Shown: positions 25,441-35,052, numbered from the stretch's first letter. The stretch: 64,000 bases of DNA from Euryarchaeota archaeon UBA23 (GCA_002498725.1 DAIJ01000017.1:62001-126000), one strand, 5' to 3'. Program-made: numbers and translations. Notes: a model not told the origin generated them from the sequence alone.

Positions 25441-26406
25441 ATGGCACGAGTTGCTGTTACTGATGGGATGGACCCTGAAGCAATTATAACACTCAAGAAA
25501 TTAGGACACGATGTTGTAGAACAGCACTATTCTAAACAAGAATTAGAAACTGGTGTACTTTCGGAATTTGATGCGGTAATTATTAGAAGTGCTACAAAAA
25601 TTACTGAAAAGGTAATTTCAAAATCAGGAAAACTAAGTTTCATAGGACGTGGTGGTGTTGGTGTTGATAATATCGATATCGATGCTGCTACAAGAGCGAA
25701 CATAGTAGTTTGTAACACACCTAGATCCTCCACTCATAGTGTAGTTGAACTTACAATTGGGCATCTATTGGCATCCTGCAGACATATTGCAAAGGCTGAT
25801 CGAAGCCTTAGACAAAAATCATGGGATAAGAAGATACTGAAAGGAACAGAATTATCCGGTAAACGTATTGGATTAATTGGATTTGGTAGAATTGCTCAAG
25901 GAGTAGCGAAAATAGCTAATTCATTAGGTATGGAATGCCACGCATATGACCCGTACCTACCGAAAGATATTGCTACCAAGTTCAATACCACATTACATCA
26001 AAATGTAGATTCTTTATTTCGCTTGTGTACACATATAAGTATACATTGCAATCTTACTCAAGAAACTTATCACTTAGTAAATGGAGAAAGGATAGAAATG
26101 ATGCCTGGTTTGGGAGCCGACGGCGTATTTTGTGGAAATCACATAGTTAACTGTGCCAGAGGGGGAATTGTTGATGAAGATGCCGTGCTAAAAAATTTAG
26201 AGTCGGGTACACTTTCTTCGGCAGCATTAGATGTTTTCGAAAATGAGCCAGTAAAAGATAACCCACTAGTTATGCACCCTAATTTTCACGGCAGCCCACA
26301 TATTGGAGCCGCAACAGCAGAAGCACAATATAGAATAGGCCAAGAAATGGTAACATTGTTAAACTCGCATTTTAAAGGTGAAAAGCCACATTCTGCCTTA
26401 AATTAA
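25441..26406 (+). CDS. serA: D-2-hydroxyacid dehydrogenase, phosphoglycerate-dehydrogenase-like
   Basis: 321 residues: catalytic plus Rossmann domains but no C-terminal ACT regulatory domain. GLIGFGRIAQGVAKIANSLG is the NAD site. The catalytic triad is Arg in NCARGGIVDED, Glu in VFENEPV and His in SPHIGAATAEA. RGGVGVDNIDIDAAT is typical of SerA. The likely reaction is 3-phosphoglycerate to 3-phosphohydroxypyruvate, first step of serine synthesis, though glyoxylate or other hydroxyacid reductase activity cannot be excluded. No Shine-Dalgarno precedes the ATG, so the message may be leaderless. Confidence 0.85.
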   Translation: MARVAVTDGMDPEAIITLKKLGHDVVEQHYSKQELETGVLSEFDAVIIRSATKITEKVISKSGKLSFIGRGGVGVDNIDIDAATRANIVVCNTPRSSTHSVVELTIGHLLASCRHIAKADRSLRQKSWDKKILKGTELSGKRIGLIGFGRIAQGVAKIANSLGMECHAYDPYLPKDIATKFNTTLHQNVDSLFRLCTHISIHCNLTQETYHLVNGERIEMMPGLGADGVFCGNHIVNCARGGIVDEDAVLKNLESGTLSSAALDVFENEPVKDNPLVMHPNFHGSPHIGAATAEAQYRIGQEMVTLLNSHFKGEKPHSALN

Positions 26407-26443
26407 GCGACAGGTTCTTTCAAACGAACTTAGCGCTAATGTC

Positions 26444-27418
26444 ATGAGAGCCTTTGTCACAGGTGGCACAGGTCATGTTGGTGGAAATTTAGTCCGAGAA
26501 CTTCTTAAACAAGATTATGAAGTTAGATGCTTAGTTAGATCAGATACAAGGGCAATTGATGGCCTCAAAATTGAAACTGTTAAAGGCAATATGCTAAATC
26601 CAACTGAGATGAAGAAATTAATGAACGATTGTGACGTAATGTTTCACAGTGCTGCCTTTGTTGCAGTCGAAAAAATCAATGAAGAATTAATGTGGAAAAT
26701 TAATGTTGAAGGGACTAAATCAGTTTGTGAAGCAGCGCTTGATTCAGATATCGAAAAAATGATTCATTTTTCTAGTATACACGCTTTTAATCAAAAACCC
26801 ACCAATCAACCACTTACCGAAGAAAGACCATTAGTTACCGATAAACGTGCTCCCCCTTACGATCGAACTAAGGCAGAAGCACAAAGAATAGTAAATCAAA
26901 CAATAGAAAATGGATTAGATTGCAATATCCTTCATCCTACTGGAATCATAGGCCCTCATGACTACAAACTAAGTCGAATGGGAGAGGTCATCAAGAGTAT
27001 GGCAAATGGCAAGATGCCCGTTACACTTAGAACGGGGTTCAATTGGGTTGATGTAAGGGATGTTTCTAAATCAGCAATTAATTGTATAGATAAGGGATTA
27101 ATTGGCCAACACTATATTCTCCCAGGAGAATGGAGTTCAATGAAGAATATTTCATCAATAATTTCAGAAAAAACCGGAAAAAGGACTTCTTTAATCACAC
27201 TTCCTTTTTGGACATCTTATATGGCACTACCTTTTGCAACTGTGAAATCAAAGATTACCGGCAAAAGGCCATCATTTAGTAGAGGAGCACTTCAAGCACT
27301 AGCAACACAATGTAAAGAAATTCCGGGAGAATTAGCAAAAAAACATCTTGACCATTCTCCAAGACCAATTCAAGAATCTATTGAAGACACGCTAGAATGG
27401 TTTGAATCACAGAAATAG
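26444..27418 (+). CDS. NAD-dependent epimerase/dehydratase (extended SDR), 3-beta-HSD/DFR-like
   Basis: 324 residues. TGGTGHVGGNLVRELL is the extended-SDR nucleotide motif. The catalytic set is Ser in HFSSIHAF and Tyr/Lys in YDRTK. NWVDVRDVSKSAINCI is the conserved mid-domain block of dihydroflavonol-reductase/hydroxysteroid-dehydrogenase-like SDRs. The substrate is unknown. It lies 9 bases before a steroid-5-alpha-reductase-like membrane protein, so both may act on the same lipid or isoprenoid. Confidence 0.85.
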   Translation: MRAFVTGGTGHVGGNLVRELLKQDYEVRCLVRSDTRAIDGLKIETVKGNMLNPTEMKKLMNDCDVMFHSAAFVAVEKINEELMWKINVEGTKSVCEAALDSDIEKMIHFSSIHAFNQKPTNQPLTEERPLVTDKRAPPYDRTKAEAQRIVNQTIENGLDCNILHPTGIIGPHDYKLSRMGEVIKSMANGKMPVTLRTGFNWVDVRDVSKSAINCIDKGLIGQHYILPGEWSSMKNISSIISEKTGKRTSLITLPFWTSYMALPFATVKSKITGKRPSFSRGALQALATQCKEIPGELAKKHLDHSPRPIQESIEDTLEWFESQK

Positions 27419-27427
27419 GTGTAAAAG

Positions 27428-28186
27428 ATGTTCTTATCGAAATATCATTATGAATTTACATTATTTTGGATATTTCTGGCATTCTTGACCTTGCTAATTT
27501 TAAGATATATTAAGGCCCCCTACGGGAGGCACGAGAGATCCGGATGGGGGATTATGATTTCAACGAGATCGGGGTGGATGATTATGGAATCGCTACCTGC
27601 AATTTTTTTCCCAATTCTACTATTTTACGGTTCAAATAAGGAACCTGTAGTTGTCTTATTTTGCACGCTTTGGACTATTCATTATGTAAATAGAGCATTG
27701 GTTTGGCCTAATAGAGCTAAACTAAAAAATAAGAAAATCCCTCTAATAATAGTAGTAATAGCTATGATATTCAATATAATTAATTCATATGTTAATGGCT
27801 TATGGATATTTGAACTTACACCAAGATATACTAATTCATGGTTTTATGATCTAAGATTTATATTTGGAATGATAGTGTTCTTTTTTGGAATGATATTGAA
27901 TATTTCATCTGATGAAATATTGTTTAAATTAAGAGATGATGGATCCATTGACTATAAGATACCAAAAGGCGGATGGTTCGAAAAAGTCTCTTGTCCTAAT
28001 TACCTAGGCGAAATTATTGAATGGATTGGGTGGGCAATAGCAACTTGGTCATTGGCAGGCCTTTCATTTGCAATTTGGACATTTTGTAATTTAGCACCTA
28101 GAGCATTATCTCATCACAGATGGTATCAAGAAAAATTTGTAGATTATCCAAAAGAACGAAAGGCAGTAATACCATATATTCTATAA
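27428..28186 (+). CDS. Steroid 5-alpha-reductase-like membrane enzyme
   Basis: 252 residues with about six membrane segments. The C-terminal portion has the family signature: GGWFEKVSCPNYLGEIIEWI, then WAIATWSLAGLSFAIWTFCN and HHRWYQEKFVDYPKERKAV. This block binds NADPH in 3-oxo-5-alpha-steroid 4-dehydrogenases and related ene-reductases/methyltransferases. The reaction is presumably reduction of a double bond in a polyprenoid or sterol-like lipid. It is co-directional with the preceding SDR gene and convergent with valS, 3 bases from its stop. Confidence 0.85.
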   Translation: MFLSKYHYEFTLFWIFLAFLTLLILRYIKAPYGRHERSGWGIMISTRSGWMIMESLPAIFFPILLFYGSNKEPVVVLFCTLWTIHYVNRALVWPNRAKLKNKKIPLIIVVIAMIFNIINSYVNGLWIFELTPRYTNSWFYDLRFIFGMIVFFFGMILNISSDEILFKLRDDGSIDYKIPKGGWFEKVSCPNYLGEIIEWIGWAIATWSLAGLSFAIWTFCNLAPRALSHHRWYQEKFVDYPKERKAVIPYIL

Positions 28187-28189
28187 ATA

Positions 28190-30730
28190 TCAATTTATAT
28201 GATGCATTCTTCTTAATGATTCTGATAGTAAAGATAGTTCTACAGGAACTTCAATATCATCAATCTCAGAATTCAGAGAAATTCCTGAAGCCTTTTTAAT
28301 TCTCCAAACTGATGAGTTGAATTCGGTTATTGTTTCAGTTAAAGAGGTCCAATAAACAATTTTTTCGTCGGCAATTAGATTTTTTGGAAGTATTGGAAAC
28401 TCATCTATTTCAGTAGCTGATTTACTGTAAAGTATTGTAGAAAGATAATGTGTGAAGAATGGACAAATTGGAGAAAATATGCTTAGAATATCTCTAACTA
28501 TTCTATGAAGAGTCCACGCAGCAGCACCATCTCCGTCGTATAATCTAGATTTTGCCATTTCTAACCAATGGCTAGGAAATACACCTGTAGAGAAATTTTT
28601 GATTGTTTGGGAGGCAGTATATATGTCAATATCAATCCATGCCGACTTGACCTTGTTTAATACTGAAATAAACTCAGAAAGAATCCATTCATCCTCTACG
28701 GATAAATCCGATGGCGCTGTATTAAGATCGGATGGGACTTCAAATTGACTTGCAAATCTTGCTACGTTAAACATCTTAGTTAGTATTCCAAAATATTTCT
28801 GTTCAATTTCTTCAGGGTTAATATGAAAATCATCACCAACTTGTGCATCACAAGCTTTCCAAAGCCGGAAACATTCCGAACCAATTTTATTTGCTTTTAA
28901 CTGAACGGACTTATCCGGACCACGAACCTTCCATGAACCAGTTCTGCCACCTGCACCACATTCGAGGACAGAATCAGCATCAATACCATTACCGAGTGAC
29001 TTAGACATTTTACGCCCCCAAGGATCCATTCCAAGTCCATCAATCCATATATGTTTAAATCCAGGTTTATCTAGCAATAATGCGGATTTAAGTAAAGTAT
29101 AGTATAGCCAAGTTCTTACTATTTCTTTACCTTGTGGCCTTATGGAAGTAGGAAAGGCTCGTGAAAATACATCGTTGTTTTCTAGATAGCCTGAGACAAA
29201 AAGATTAGAGTTGGAAGAATCCATCCAAGTGTCAAATACTTTTTCTTCACCAATAATTTCTCCTATTTCTGATTCTAGATCATCCCACATACCTATTTCT
29301 TTACGCGTTGATCTATCAAGTACAATGCTATCCTTCGGAGGGTTTTCTCTCCAAGGCTGAACATAAATCCCAGTAGGTGGGACAATTACATATTCTCCGC
29401 TAGAAGAATTCCAAATTGGAACTTCTGTATGATACCACCTTCTTCTGCTAATAGGCCAATCAATGCTTATGTTATCCATCCAATCTAACAAAAATTGTTT
29501 GTTTCTTTGAGGGTGGAAATTTATTTGATCAATTAACTCTCTCATCCTGTCTTGGATATGAGTCTGCCTAACATACCATTCTTTCAACAGAATGATTTCT
29601 ACAGGGTTTTTTCCTCTTTCGCTTACTGGAACTTCTTGTTCTTTTTCGGTAATATTAGCTATCCTATTCAATTCCTGAAGATCATTCATCACCTTTTGAC
29701 GTGCTTCCTGCACAAGCAATCCGGAGTAAGGTCCTGCAATCTTAGTCATTCGCCCCTCAAGATCTATAGCCTGGAATGGAGTTAAACCCAATTCACGGAA
29801 TATTGCTACATCGTTCTGATCACCAAATGAACATACCATAAGTACTCCAGAACCAAATTCTGATTTTACTGAATGATGGGAAGAAATCATTACTTCCTTA
29901 CTTCGCCCAGAAACTTCAACTGGGATATTGATTGATTTACCGACTAGGTGTGAATATCTTTCATCATCGGGATGAACGACTACAATACCACATGCACAAA
30001 TTAATTCAGGCCTAGTAGTTGATATTATTACCTCTTCACCATCTTCTGTATTCCAAATGACATCTACTAATTTAGTCATTCTTTGGAGTCTCTCTACTTC
30101 TGCATCAGCAATTGTAGTACCTTCGACTGGATCGTAAATATTAGGCCTTAGATCTTCAACAATATCACCTCTCTTGAAAAGATCAACAAAGATTGATTGG
30201 GTAACTGCTCTATAATCCGGAGAATCCGTGAGATATTCCCTCTGAAAATCGCAAGAAAGACCCACTCTGGCTGCAGTGTTCCTCATAGCTTGAGTATATT
30301 CCTCAATTGTTGCCTTACATAAATCAAGAAATTCTGCTCGGTCATAAGTTTTCATTTTTCTACCAGTATTTTTCTCAACTGTGAATTCAATATTTATCCC
30401 ATTACGATCAACACCCCAGGGAAAATAAACTTCTTTCCCTAGCAATCTCTGACTTCTTGCGATTACGTCGATCATAGAATATTGGGCTACAGCTCCAATA
30501 TGCCATGTCCCGCTTGGATATGGAGGAGGTGTGTCGACAACAAAAATTTCCTTTCCGGAATTAGGGTTGAATGAATATCTTTTTGAATATTCATCTTGAT
30601 TTAAGTAATGGTCTTCTTGTATGCGTTTTTCAAGATCAATAGTCCATCTTTTTTCCTCAATAATAGGTTTACCCAGTCCCCCCACCCCCTCAACAATTGG
30701 CACCCCCTCATAGAACTCATTCTTGACCAT
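28190..30730 (-). CDS. valS: Valyl-tRNA synthetase
   Basis: 846 residues, class I synthetase. The HIGH motif is in PPPYPSGTWHIGAV and KMSKS is in WGRKMSKSLGNGID. The editing (CP1) domain is recognisable by TTRPELICACGIVVVHPDDER and SEFGSGVLMVCSFGDQND. The anticodon-binding helical domain follows, without the long C-terminal coiled coil of bacterial ValRS, as usual in archaea. It charges tRNA-Val, one copy of which is in this window. It is divergent from the RND exporter across a promoter region containing two inverted repeats. Confidence 0.96.
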   Translation of the reverse strand: MVKNEFYEGVPIVEGVGGLGKPIIEEKRWTIDLEKRIQEDHYLNQDEYSKRYSFNPNSGKEIFVVDTPPPYPSGTWHIGAVAQYSMIDVIARSQRLLGKEVYFPWGVDRNGINIEFTVEKNTGRKMKTYDRAEFLDLCKATIEEYTQAMRNTAARVGLSCDFQREYLTDSPDYRAVTQSIFVDLFKRGDIVEDLRPNIYDPVEGTTIADAEVERLQRMTKLVDVIWNTEDGEEVIISTTRPELICACGIVVVHPDDERYSHLVGKSINIPVEVSGRSKEVMISSHHSVKSEFGSGVLMVCSFGDQNDVAIFRELGLTPFQAIDLEGRMTKIAGPYSGLLVQEARQKVMNDLQELNRIANITEKEQEVPVSERGKNPVEIILLKEWYVRQTHIQDRMRELIDQINFHPQRNKQFLLDWMDNISIDWPISRRRWYHTEVPIWNSSSGEYVIVPPTGIYVQPWRENPPKDSIVLDRSTRKEIGMWDDLESEIGEIIGEEKVFDTWMDSSNSNLFVSGYLENNDVFSRAFPTSIRPQGKEIVRTWLYYTLLKSALLLDKPGFKHIWIDGLGMDPWGRKMSKSLGNGIDADSVLECGAGGRTGSWKVRGPDKSVQLKANKIGSECFRLWKACDAQVGDDFHINPEEIEQKYFGILTKMFNVARFASQFEVPSDLNTAPSDLSVEDEWILSEFISVLNKVKSAWIDIDIYTASQTIKNFSTGVFPSHWLEMAKSRLYDGDGAAAWTLHRIVRDILSIFSPICPFFTHYLSTILYSKSATEIDEFPILPKNLIADEKIVYWTSLTETITEFNSSVWRIKKASGISLNSEIDDIEVPVELSLLSESLRRMHHIN

Positions 30731-30750
30731 TCCCGCTTATTCAATAGGTT

Positions 30751-30784
30751 ACACAATGTGTTATTATACGGAACTATGTTCCGT
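30751..30784. promoter_or_regulatory. Two inverted repeats in the valS/RND-exporter divergent promoter (putative operators)
   Basis: ACACA-A-TGTGT occupies 30751-30761 and ACGGAAC-TAT-GTTCCGT occupies 30768-30784, the latter a perfect 7-bp inverted repeat. TTATTATAC (30761-30769) overlaps both and is the likely TATA region. A further half-site, AAGTTCCG, lies near 30794. The dyad length fits a dimeric helix-turn-helix regulator. Confidence 0.5.
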
Positions 30785-30837
30785 CTAATTCAAGTTCCGA
30801 CTTCTCACACACCCACACAAGAACGACGGTGAGTAGC

Positions 30838-33789
30838 ATGAATGACGATGGTAAAGAAAAGAGTTTTACACGAAAAATAGTGGGTAAAGCAAGTTCTACA
30901 GCGTCTGAAGTAATGTCAAAGGTTAGTTCAACAGACGAGTCAATAATTTTCACAGAAGTAAGAAGATTAAGGAATCAATCTTCAAGAGTGATCGCAGATC
31001 TAAATTTCACTGGTGTTCTAACTAAGGCACCAGTTATCACTGTAGTTCTTGCTTTGTTAGTTACAATGTTCTTTCTTGGACATTCAGGAATTAATGACTG
31101 CAGAGAAGGATACGAAACAAGTTGGTGTAGTGAAGAAGCAGCAATGAATGTTAATGGAGATCTTGAAGTGTATCTTCCTCAAGGCTCAGAAGTTTCTGCT
31201 CTGCTAGATAAAGTGGAAAAAAATTGGACAACAAATGTCATGGTTATTTATGTTGAGTCGGAAGATATTAACGTAACTAAAGTATCAATTCTAGAAGAGA
31301 TAGATAAAGTAGAGAAGAAACTGAACTATGTTGAGAATGATGGAGGAAAAGAGGACCAGATAATCTATGTCCTCTCAATTTCCACGGTTATAAAAGAAGT
31401 CAATTCAAGCGCTGGGCGTGTTGCTAAATCATTTGGTGAGGGTGCTGGACAAGCATTAGGTTTTGATGAAATTTCGGAACAAATCAATCAGATTGTTGAT
31501 GATAATGAAGATGTCTTTGGAAGGTATGACATACCCGATGAGCAAGATCGAGTTAATAGAATATTAGAAGAAATGCCTGAAAATGCACTTAACAAATTAG
31601 TACGTGACGTCGGGCGAGATGCTGATGGTGATGGAATCAAAGAAGCTGAATTAGCTTACAGGTGGAATAGAGCAGTAATTATTATCGGCATATCTGATAA
31701 TTTAGGAAACACCACAATTTCAGAAATAATAGACGATACTCAAAATAAGATTTACCAAGTACCAGTTTGTGTTGAAGCATGTGATTCGGCTAATCCAATT
31801 ACTAATTGGGATAAAGTTAACTTGACGATGACCTTGACTGGTCCAGTCCCTATTACAAACGCAGTTACTGAAGAATCATTCAATCTATTCTGGAAGGTTT
31901 TCCCAATTGGAGTTGTTGCGGTTGTTATTGGACTATTTTTATTTCACTGTGACCTGTTGCAAACTGGAAGGCCTAGATTCGTACAAGGATTCAAAGTAGT
32001 AGTGATATCAGGACTACCTACTTTATGTTCAGTATTCTTAACTATGGGAATTATTGGATTCAGTAATTACGAAGTCACTATGACTGTGATTATTGTCGGG
32101 CCAATAGTCTTGGCGCTAGGCGTTTCTTATGGTTTGCACATCACAAATAGATATGCTGAAGCAAATGGCACACCTCAAGAAAAAATGGCTGAGGCTTTAA
32201 ACTCTACAGGTAGGGCTGTATTGCTTTCCGCAATGACTACTATTATTGGGTTCATTTCTCTAACTTTCACACCTATGAAGCCTATACAAACCGTGGGTTG
32301 GTCGTTAGCCGGAGGAATACTTGTAGTATACTTAATGACAATGGTAATGGTACCAAACTTAACTATGATTCTTGATCTTAAAAAGCCGTCACACCCGCCT
32401 CCAAAATTATTCATTGATGCAGTTAGTGTGCCGGTTAATTGGACAAAAATAACATTGAGCGTATTCCTAATTGCTATGTTGATTTCTGCTGGCATAAATA
32501 GAACAAATGTTGAAGAAAACATAGACTTGTTGGAAATGGCACCACAAGATGTTGAAGCGGTTCAAAAGATGAAGACCTATTCCGACGAATTTGAAGCGGG
32601 ACAACCAGGTTTCTTGCTTATTGATGCTGATATATCCGCATCACCTAATATCATTAATGATCCGACATTACGTAATGATCCCTACGAGAATCTTAAAGGG
32701 ATTGAAGATATTGAAACAAAGTGCAATACTGTAAATCAAACAACTGCAGTTTCGATTGTTTTCCTGATGAAGGCAATAGCATTGAGTGTAAATTTTTCCG
32801 GAGATGAAGTATTAGATCTGCTTCCGGACCAGACGCCTGATGAAATAAGAGATGTGGCGGAATTACTTTTTGATAGAGAAGCTGCAGGAAATGGTTCATT
32901 TTGGTGGGGGTTAGCTCTTCTAGATCAGCAAGAAGGTAACGGCGGTAATGAAGCACAGAATTTCTTAATTTATGTTTTCTACAATAGTATGACACAAGAA
33001 ATGAGAGAGTTGTTTGTCGAATCGGAATATAAGCGCAGTTTAATTTACATTGATATGCCATTTATGGATGTTAAGAGAACTGAAGAGGCTGTAAATGATG
33101 TAAATGAATTCGCAACACAAAATACAGGCAGTGCAGTCACATCTACAGAATTAGTAGGTGTTGCCTCAGTTACAATAGAAGTTAATGACTTGATTATAGA
33201 TTCGCAGTGGGACTCTCTTATTTTCGCTCTTTTATTCACCATTATCACATTAGGAATTGTATTTAGAGATATTAGATACTCGTTACTAACAACTACACCA
33301 GTAGCATTTACAGTATTCATGCAATGGATGGTTATGGATTTGAATAATACAACACTTTCACTAGTTACTGTAATGATTGGTTCAATTTTAGTTGGAGTAG
33401 GTGTTGACTTCTCAATTCATATTGCTAATAGAGTCAAAGAATTAGGTGGGTCCATAGATGCAATAAGAATAGCTTGCGCCAGTACAGGAATGAGCCTTTT
33501 CGAGGCAGTTACTGTTACTGCATTTGGAATGACTTGTGCGTATTTCATACCAATACCAGCAATAAAACCATTTGTCGATGTAATAATTATTCTATTAATA
33601 TTAGCTGCAATATCTGCACTCCTACTACTGCCTGCAATTTTTGCACTCCTTGTAAAGGCAAACATATCATTAACAGGAGGGGCTGATACAATGGCCCAAG
33701 CCGCTGGGTTAAGGAGAACCTTGACAAAAGAAGGATCTCCGATTATCGATGCGGCTCTTGTTATTGGGGAATCAGAAGACGTATGGTGA
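30838..33789 (+). CDS. RND-superfamily exporter (MMPL/HAE3 type)
   Basis: 983 residues from ATG 30838, after GGTGAG. It has two repeats, each with one leading membrane helix, a large extracytoplasmic domain and a bundle of about five helices (residues ~66-82 then ~350-520; ~535-555 then ~800-950). GPIVLALGVSYGLHITNRYAE and SILVGVGVDFSIHIANRVKE are the paired RND motif with the membrane-embedded Asp in the second copy. SSD/HAE3 proteins of this layout export lipids or hopanoid-like substrates; here the cargo is unknown. It has no periplasmic adaptor or outer-membrane partner, as expected in archaea. Confidence 0.9.
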   Translation: MNDDGKEKSFTRKIVGKASSTASEVMSKVSSTDESIIFTEVRRLRNQSSRVIADLNFTGVLTKAPVITVVLALLVTMFFLGHSGINDCREGYETSWCSEEAAMNVNGDLEVYLPQGSEVSALLDKVEKNWTTNVMVIYVESEDINVTKVSILEEIDKVEKKLNYVENDGGKEDQIIYVLSISTVIKEVNSSAGRVAKSFGEGAGQALGFDEISEQINQIVDDNEDVFGRYDIPDEQDRVNRILEEMPENALNKLVRDVGRDADGDGIKEAELAYRWNRAVIIIGISDNLGNTTISEIIDDTQNKIYQVPVCVEACDSANPITNWDKVNLTMTLTGPVPITNAVTEESFNLFWKVFPIGVVAVVIGLFLFHCDLLQTGRPRFVQGFKVVVISGLPTLCSVFLTMGIIGFSNYEVTMTVIIVGPIVLALGVSYGLHITNRYAEANGTPQEKMAEALNSTGRAVLLSAMTTIIGFISLTFTPMKPIQTVGWSLAGGILVVYLMTMVMVPNLTMILDLKKPSHPPPKLFIDAVSVPVNWTKITLSVFLIAMLISAGINRTNVEENIDLLEMAPQDVEAVQKMKTYSDEFEAGQPGFLLIDADISASPNIINDPTLRNDPYENLKGIEDIETKCNTVNQTTAVSIVFLMKAIALSVNFSGDEVLDLLPDQTPDEIRDVAELLFDREAAGNGSFWWGLALLDQQEGNGGNEAQNFLIYVFYNSMTQEMRELFVESEYKRSLIYIDMPFMDVKRTEEAVNDVNEFATQNTGSAVTSTELVGVASVTIEVNDLIIDSQWDSLIFALLFTIITLGIVFRDIRYSLLTTTPVAFTVFMQWMVMDLNNTTLSLVTVMIGSILVGVGVDFSIHIANRVKELGGSIDAIRIACASTGMSLFEAVTVTAFGMTCAYFIPIPAIKPFVDVIIILLILAAISALLLLPAIFALLVKANISLTGGADTMAQAAGLRRTLTKEGSPIIDAALVIGESEDVW

Positions 33790-33795
33790 TAGATT

Positions 33796-34269
33796 ATGAA
33801 AAAATATTGGCTAATGAAAAGCGAACCCGACGTATACCCTTGGAAACAATTGTTAGAAGATGGTTCAACACATTGGGATGGTGTCAGAAATTATCAAGCA
33901 AGGAATATTATGAGAGATGAAATGAAAATTGGAGATTATGTATTATTTTATCACTCCAACTGTAAACCACCTCATGTTGCAGGGGTTGCGCGTGTTTGTA
34001 AAGAGGGCTACCCGGACTATACAGCACAAGATCCAAATTCGAAATATTTTGATGAAAAAGCTACCCCCGATAATCCTCGTTGGATTATGGTGGATATTGA
34101 GCCGATAAAGGAAATGCAATCAATAGGGCTTCCTGAACTCAAAGCAAATCCGAGTTTGGAAGGTATGCCTCTGCTACAACGTGGACAACGTCTCTCTGTA
34201 CAACCGGTATCTGCGGAGCATTTTGCAATAGTCTGTAAGATGGGTGGATTAGAATCAAATACACTTTAG
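33796..34269 (+). CDS. EVE-domain protein
   Basis: 157 residues, entirely one EVE domain (PUA/YTH-like fold). It has YWLMKSEPDVYPW at the start, WDGVRNYQARN, GDYVLFYHSN and HVAGVARVCKEGYPD. EVE domains bind modified bases in DNA or RNA; stand-alone versions are widespread, with unsettled roles. It follows the RND exporter by 6 bases. Its 3' end is just beyond the 3' end of the antisense SRP RNA gene. Confidence 0.92.
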   Translation: MKKYWLMKSEPDVYPWKQLLEDGSTHWDGVRNYQARNIMRDEMKIGDYVLFYHSNCKPPHVAGVARVCKEGYPDYTAQDPNSKYFDEKATPDNPRWIMVDIEPIKEMQSIGLPELKANPSLEGMPLLQRGQRLSVQPVSAEHFAIVCKMGGLESNTL

Positions 34270-34287
34270 AGTAATAAATCCCAAAGT

Positions 34288-34592
34288 GGGCACGTCCTCG
34301 GTGGACACTCGTCACTAAATATGTGAAATCATTGATCTTCTCCACTCCGCAATCCCAAGGCATCCAGCATCCCCGGTCGGGCTGCTCGCTTCCGCGCCTG
34401 ACCTGATTCCCGGGCTTGAGACGGTCCTCATTTCCCTTCGGAAATGACCCCCGCCAACCTGCATCTCTTGGGGGCGAAGTATCGTAGTCAACCAATGAAA
34501 CATAGATGGTTCGTTTGTGCCGCCCTCGGACTTCAGATCACCATTTTCGACGATTTGTGATATATAGAGCACGTCAACACTCCTCCTAGCCC
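34288..34592 (-). ncRNA. Archaeal signal recognition particle RNA (7S RNA)
   Basis: A GC-rich block in AT-rich surroundings. Read on the minus strand it contains the universally conserved helix-8 elements GGTCAGG, GGAAG and AGCAGCC (34403-34380). The 5' GGGC (34592-34589) can pair with GCCC (34291-34288) as helix 2. GTCCGAGGGCGGCAC can pair with GTGTCCACCGAGGAC as the base of helix 5, including a tandem G-A bulge. Length is about 305 nt, normal for archaea with Alu and S domains. The exact ends are estimates, since helix 1 was not clear. Open frames on either strand here are incidental. Confidence 0.92.
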
Positions 34593-34668
34593 GAACTGTC
34601 GAAGAACTACTTACCTATGAACGAAACGCTTCAAGTAATGAGAGTAGAAATGTAATTTCTTGGAATAA

Positions 34669-35052
34669 TCATTCAGTCTCATATTTTGAAGGGCAACCCG
34701 TTTGAATTTCATTTGCTGTAAGGAGCCAGCCGGAAGAATCTTCAGAAAGGTGACCTTTTATTGCGATCGTTTTGCCTTCTCCAAAACCATCTGGTACGGC
34801 AATATCGGTAAATTTAACAGATAATTCAAACAAATTTCCTTGAACGACAAATGTGTGACTAGCATTATTTACACTATCAAATTTTACAATTCCACGAATG
34901 TGTACTTCTTCATTTTCAAACTCTTCAGGAGATTCCATAACCTCGTCGACAGTATATTGAGTTTCAGGATCAACAGAGAGGTACATCAGGCCAATAAGAC
35001 CTAACATAATGACGCCTACGGCGACAAGTCGGACTACCCTCGTGTTCTTCAC
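34669..35052 (-). CDS. ccmE: Cytochrome c maturation heme chaperone CcmE (CxxxY type)
   Basis: 127 residues. One N-terminal membrane helix (about 8-27) anchors an OB-fold domain outside: YTVDEVMESPE, VHIRGIVKFDSV and IAIKGHLSEDSSGWLLTANE. The C-terminus reads GCPSKYE, which matches the archaeal/Desulfovibrio-type heme-binding motif CxxxY in place of the bacterial HxxxY. The protein holds heme for delivery to apocytochrome c, so the organism should have c-type cytochromes and other Ccm genes elsewhere. The SRP RNA gene lies 77 bases downstream on the same strand. Confidence 0.87.
   Translation of the reverse strand: MKNTRVVRLVAVGVIMLGLIGLMYLSVDPETQYTVDEVMESPEEFENEEVHIRGIVKFDSVNNASHTFVVQGNLFELSVKFTDIAVPDGFGEGKTIAIKGHLSEDSSGWLLTANEIQTGCPSKYETE

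Noticed and set aside
34139..34572. Minus-strand reading frames of 85 and 118 codons near the EVE gene
   Set aside because: They lie on the SRP RNA gene; composition and conserved helix-8 motifs explain the sequence as structural RNA.
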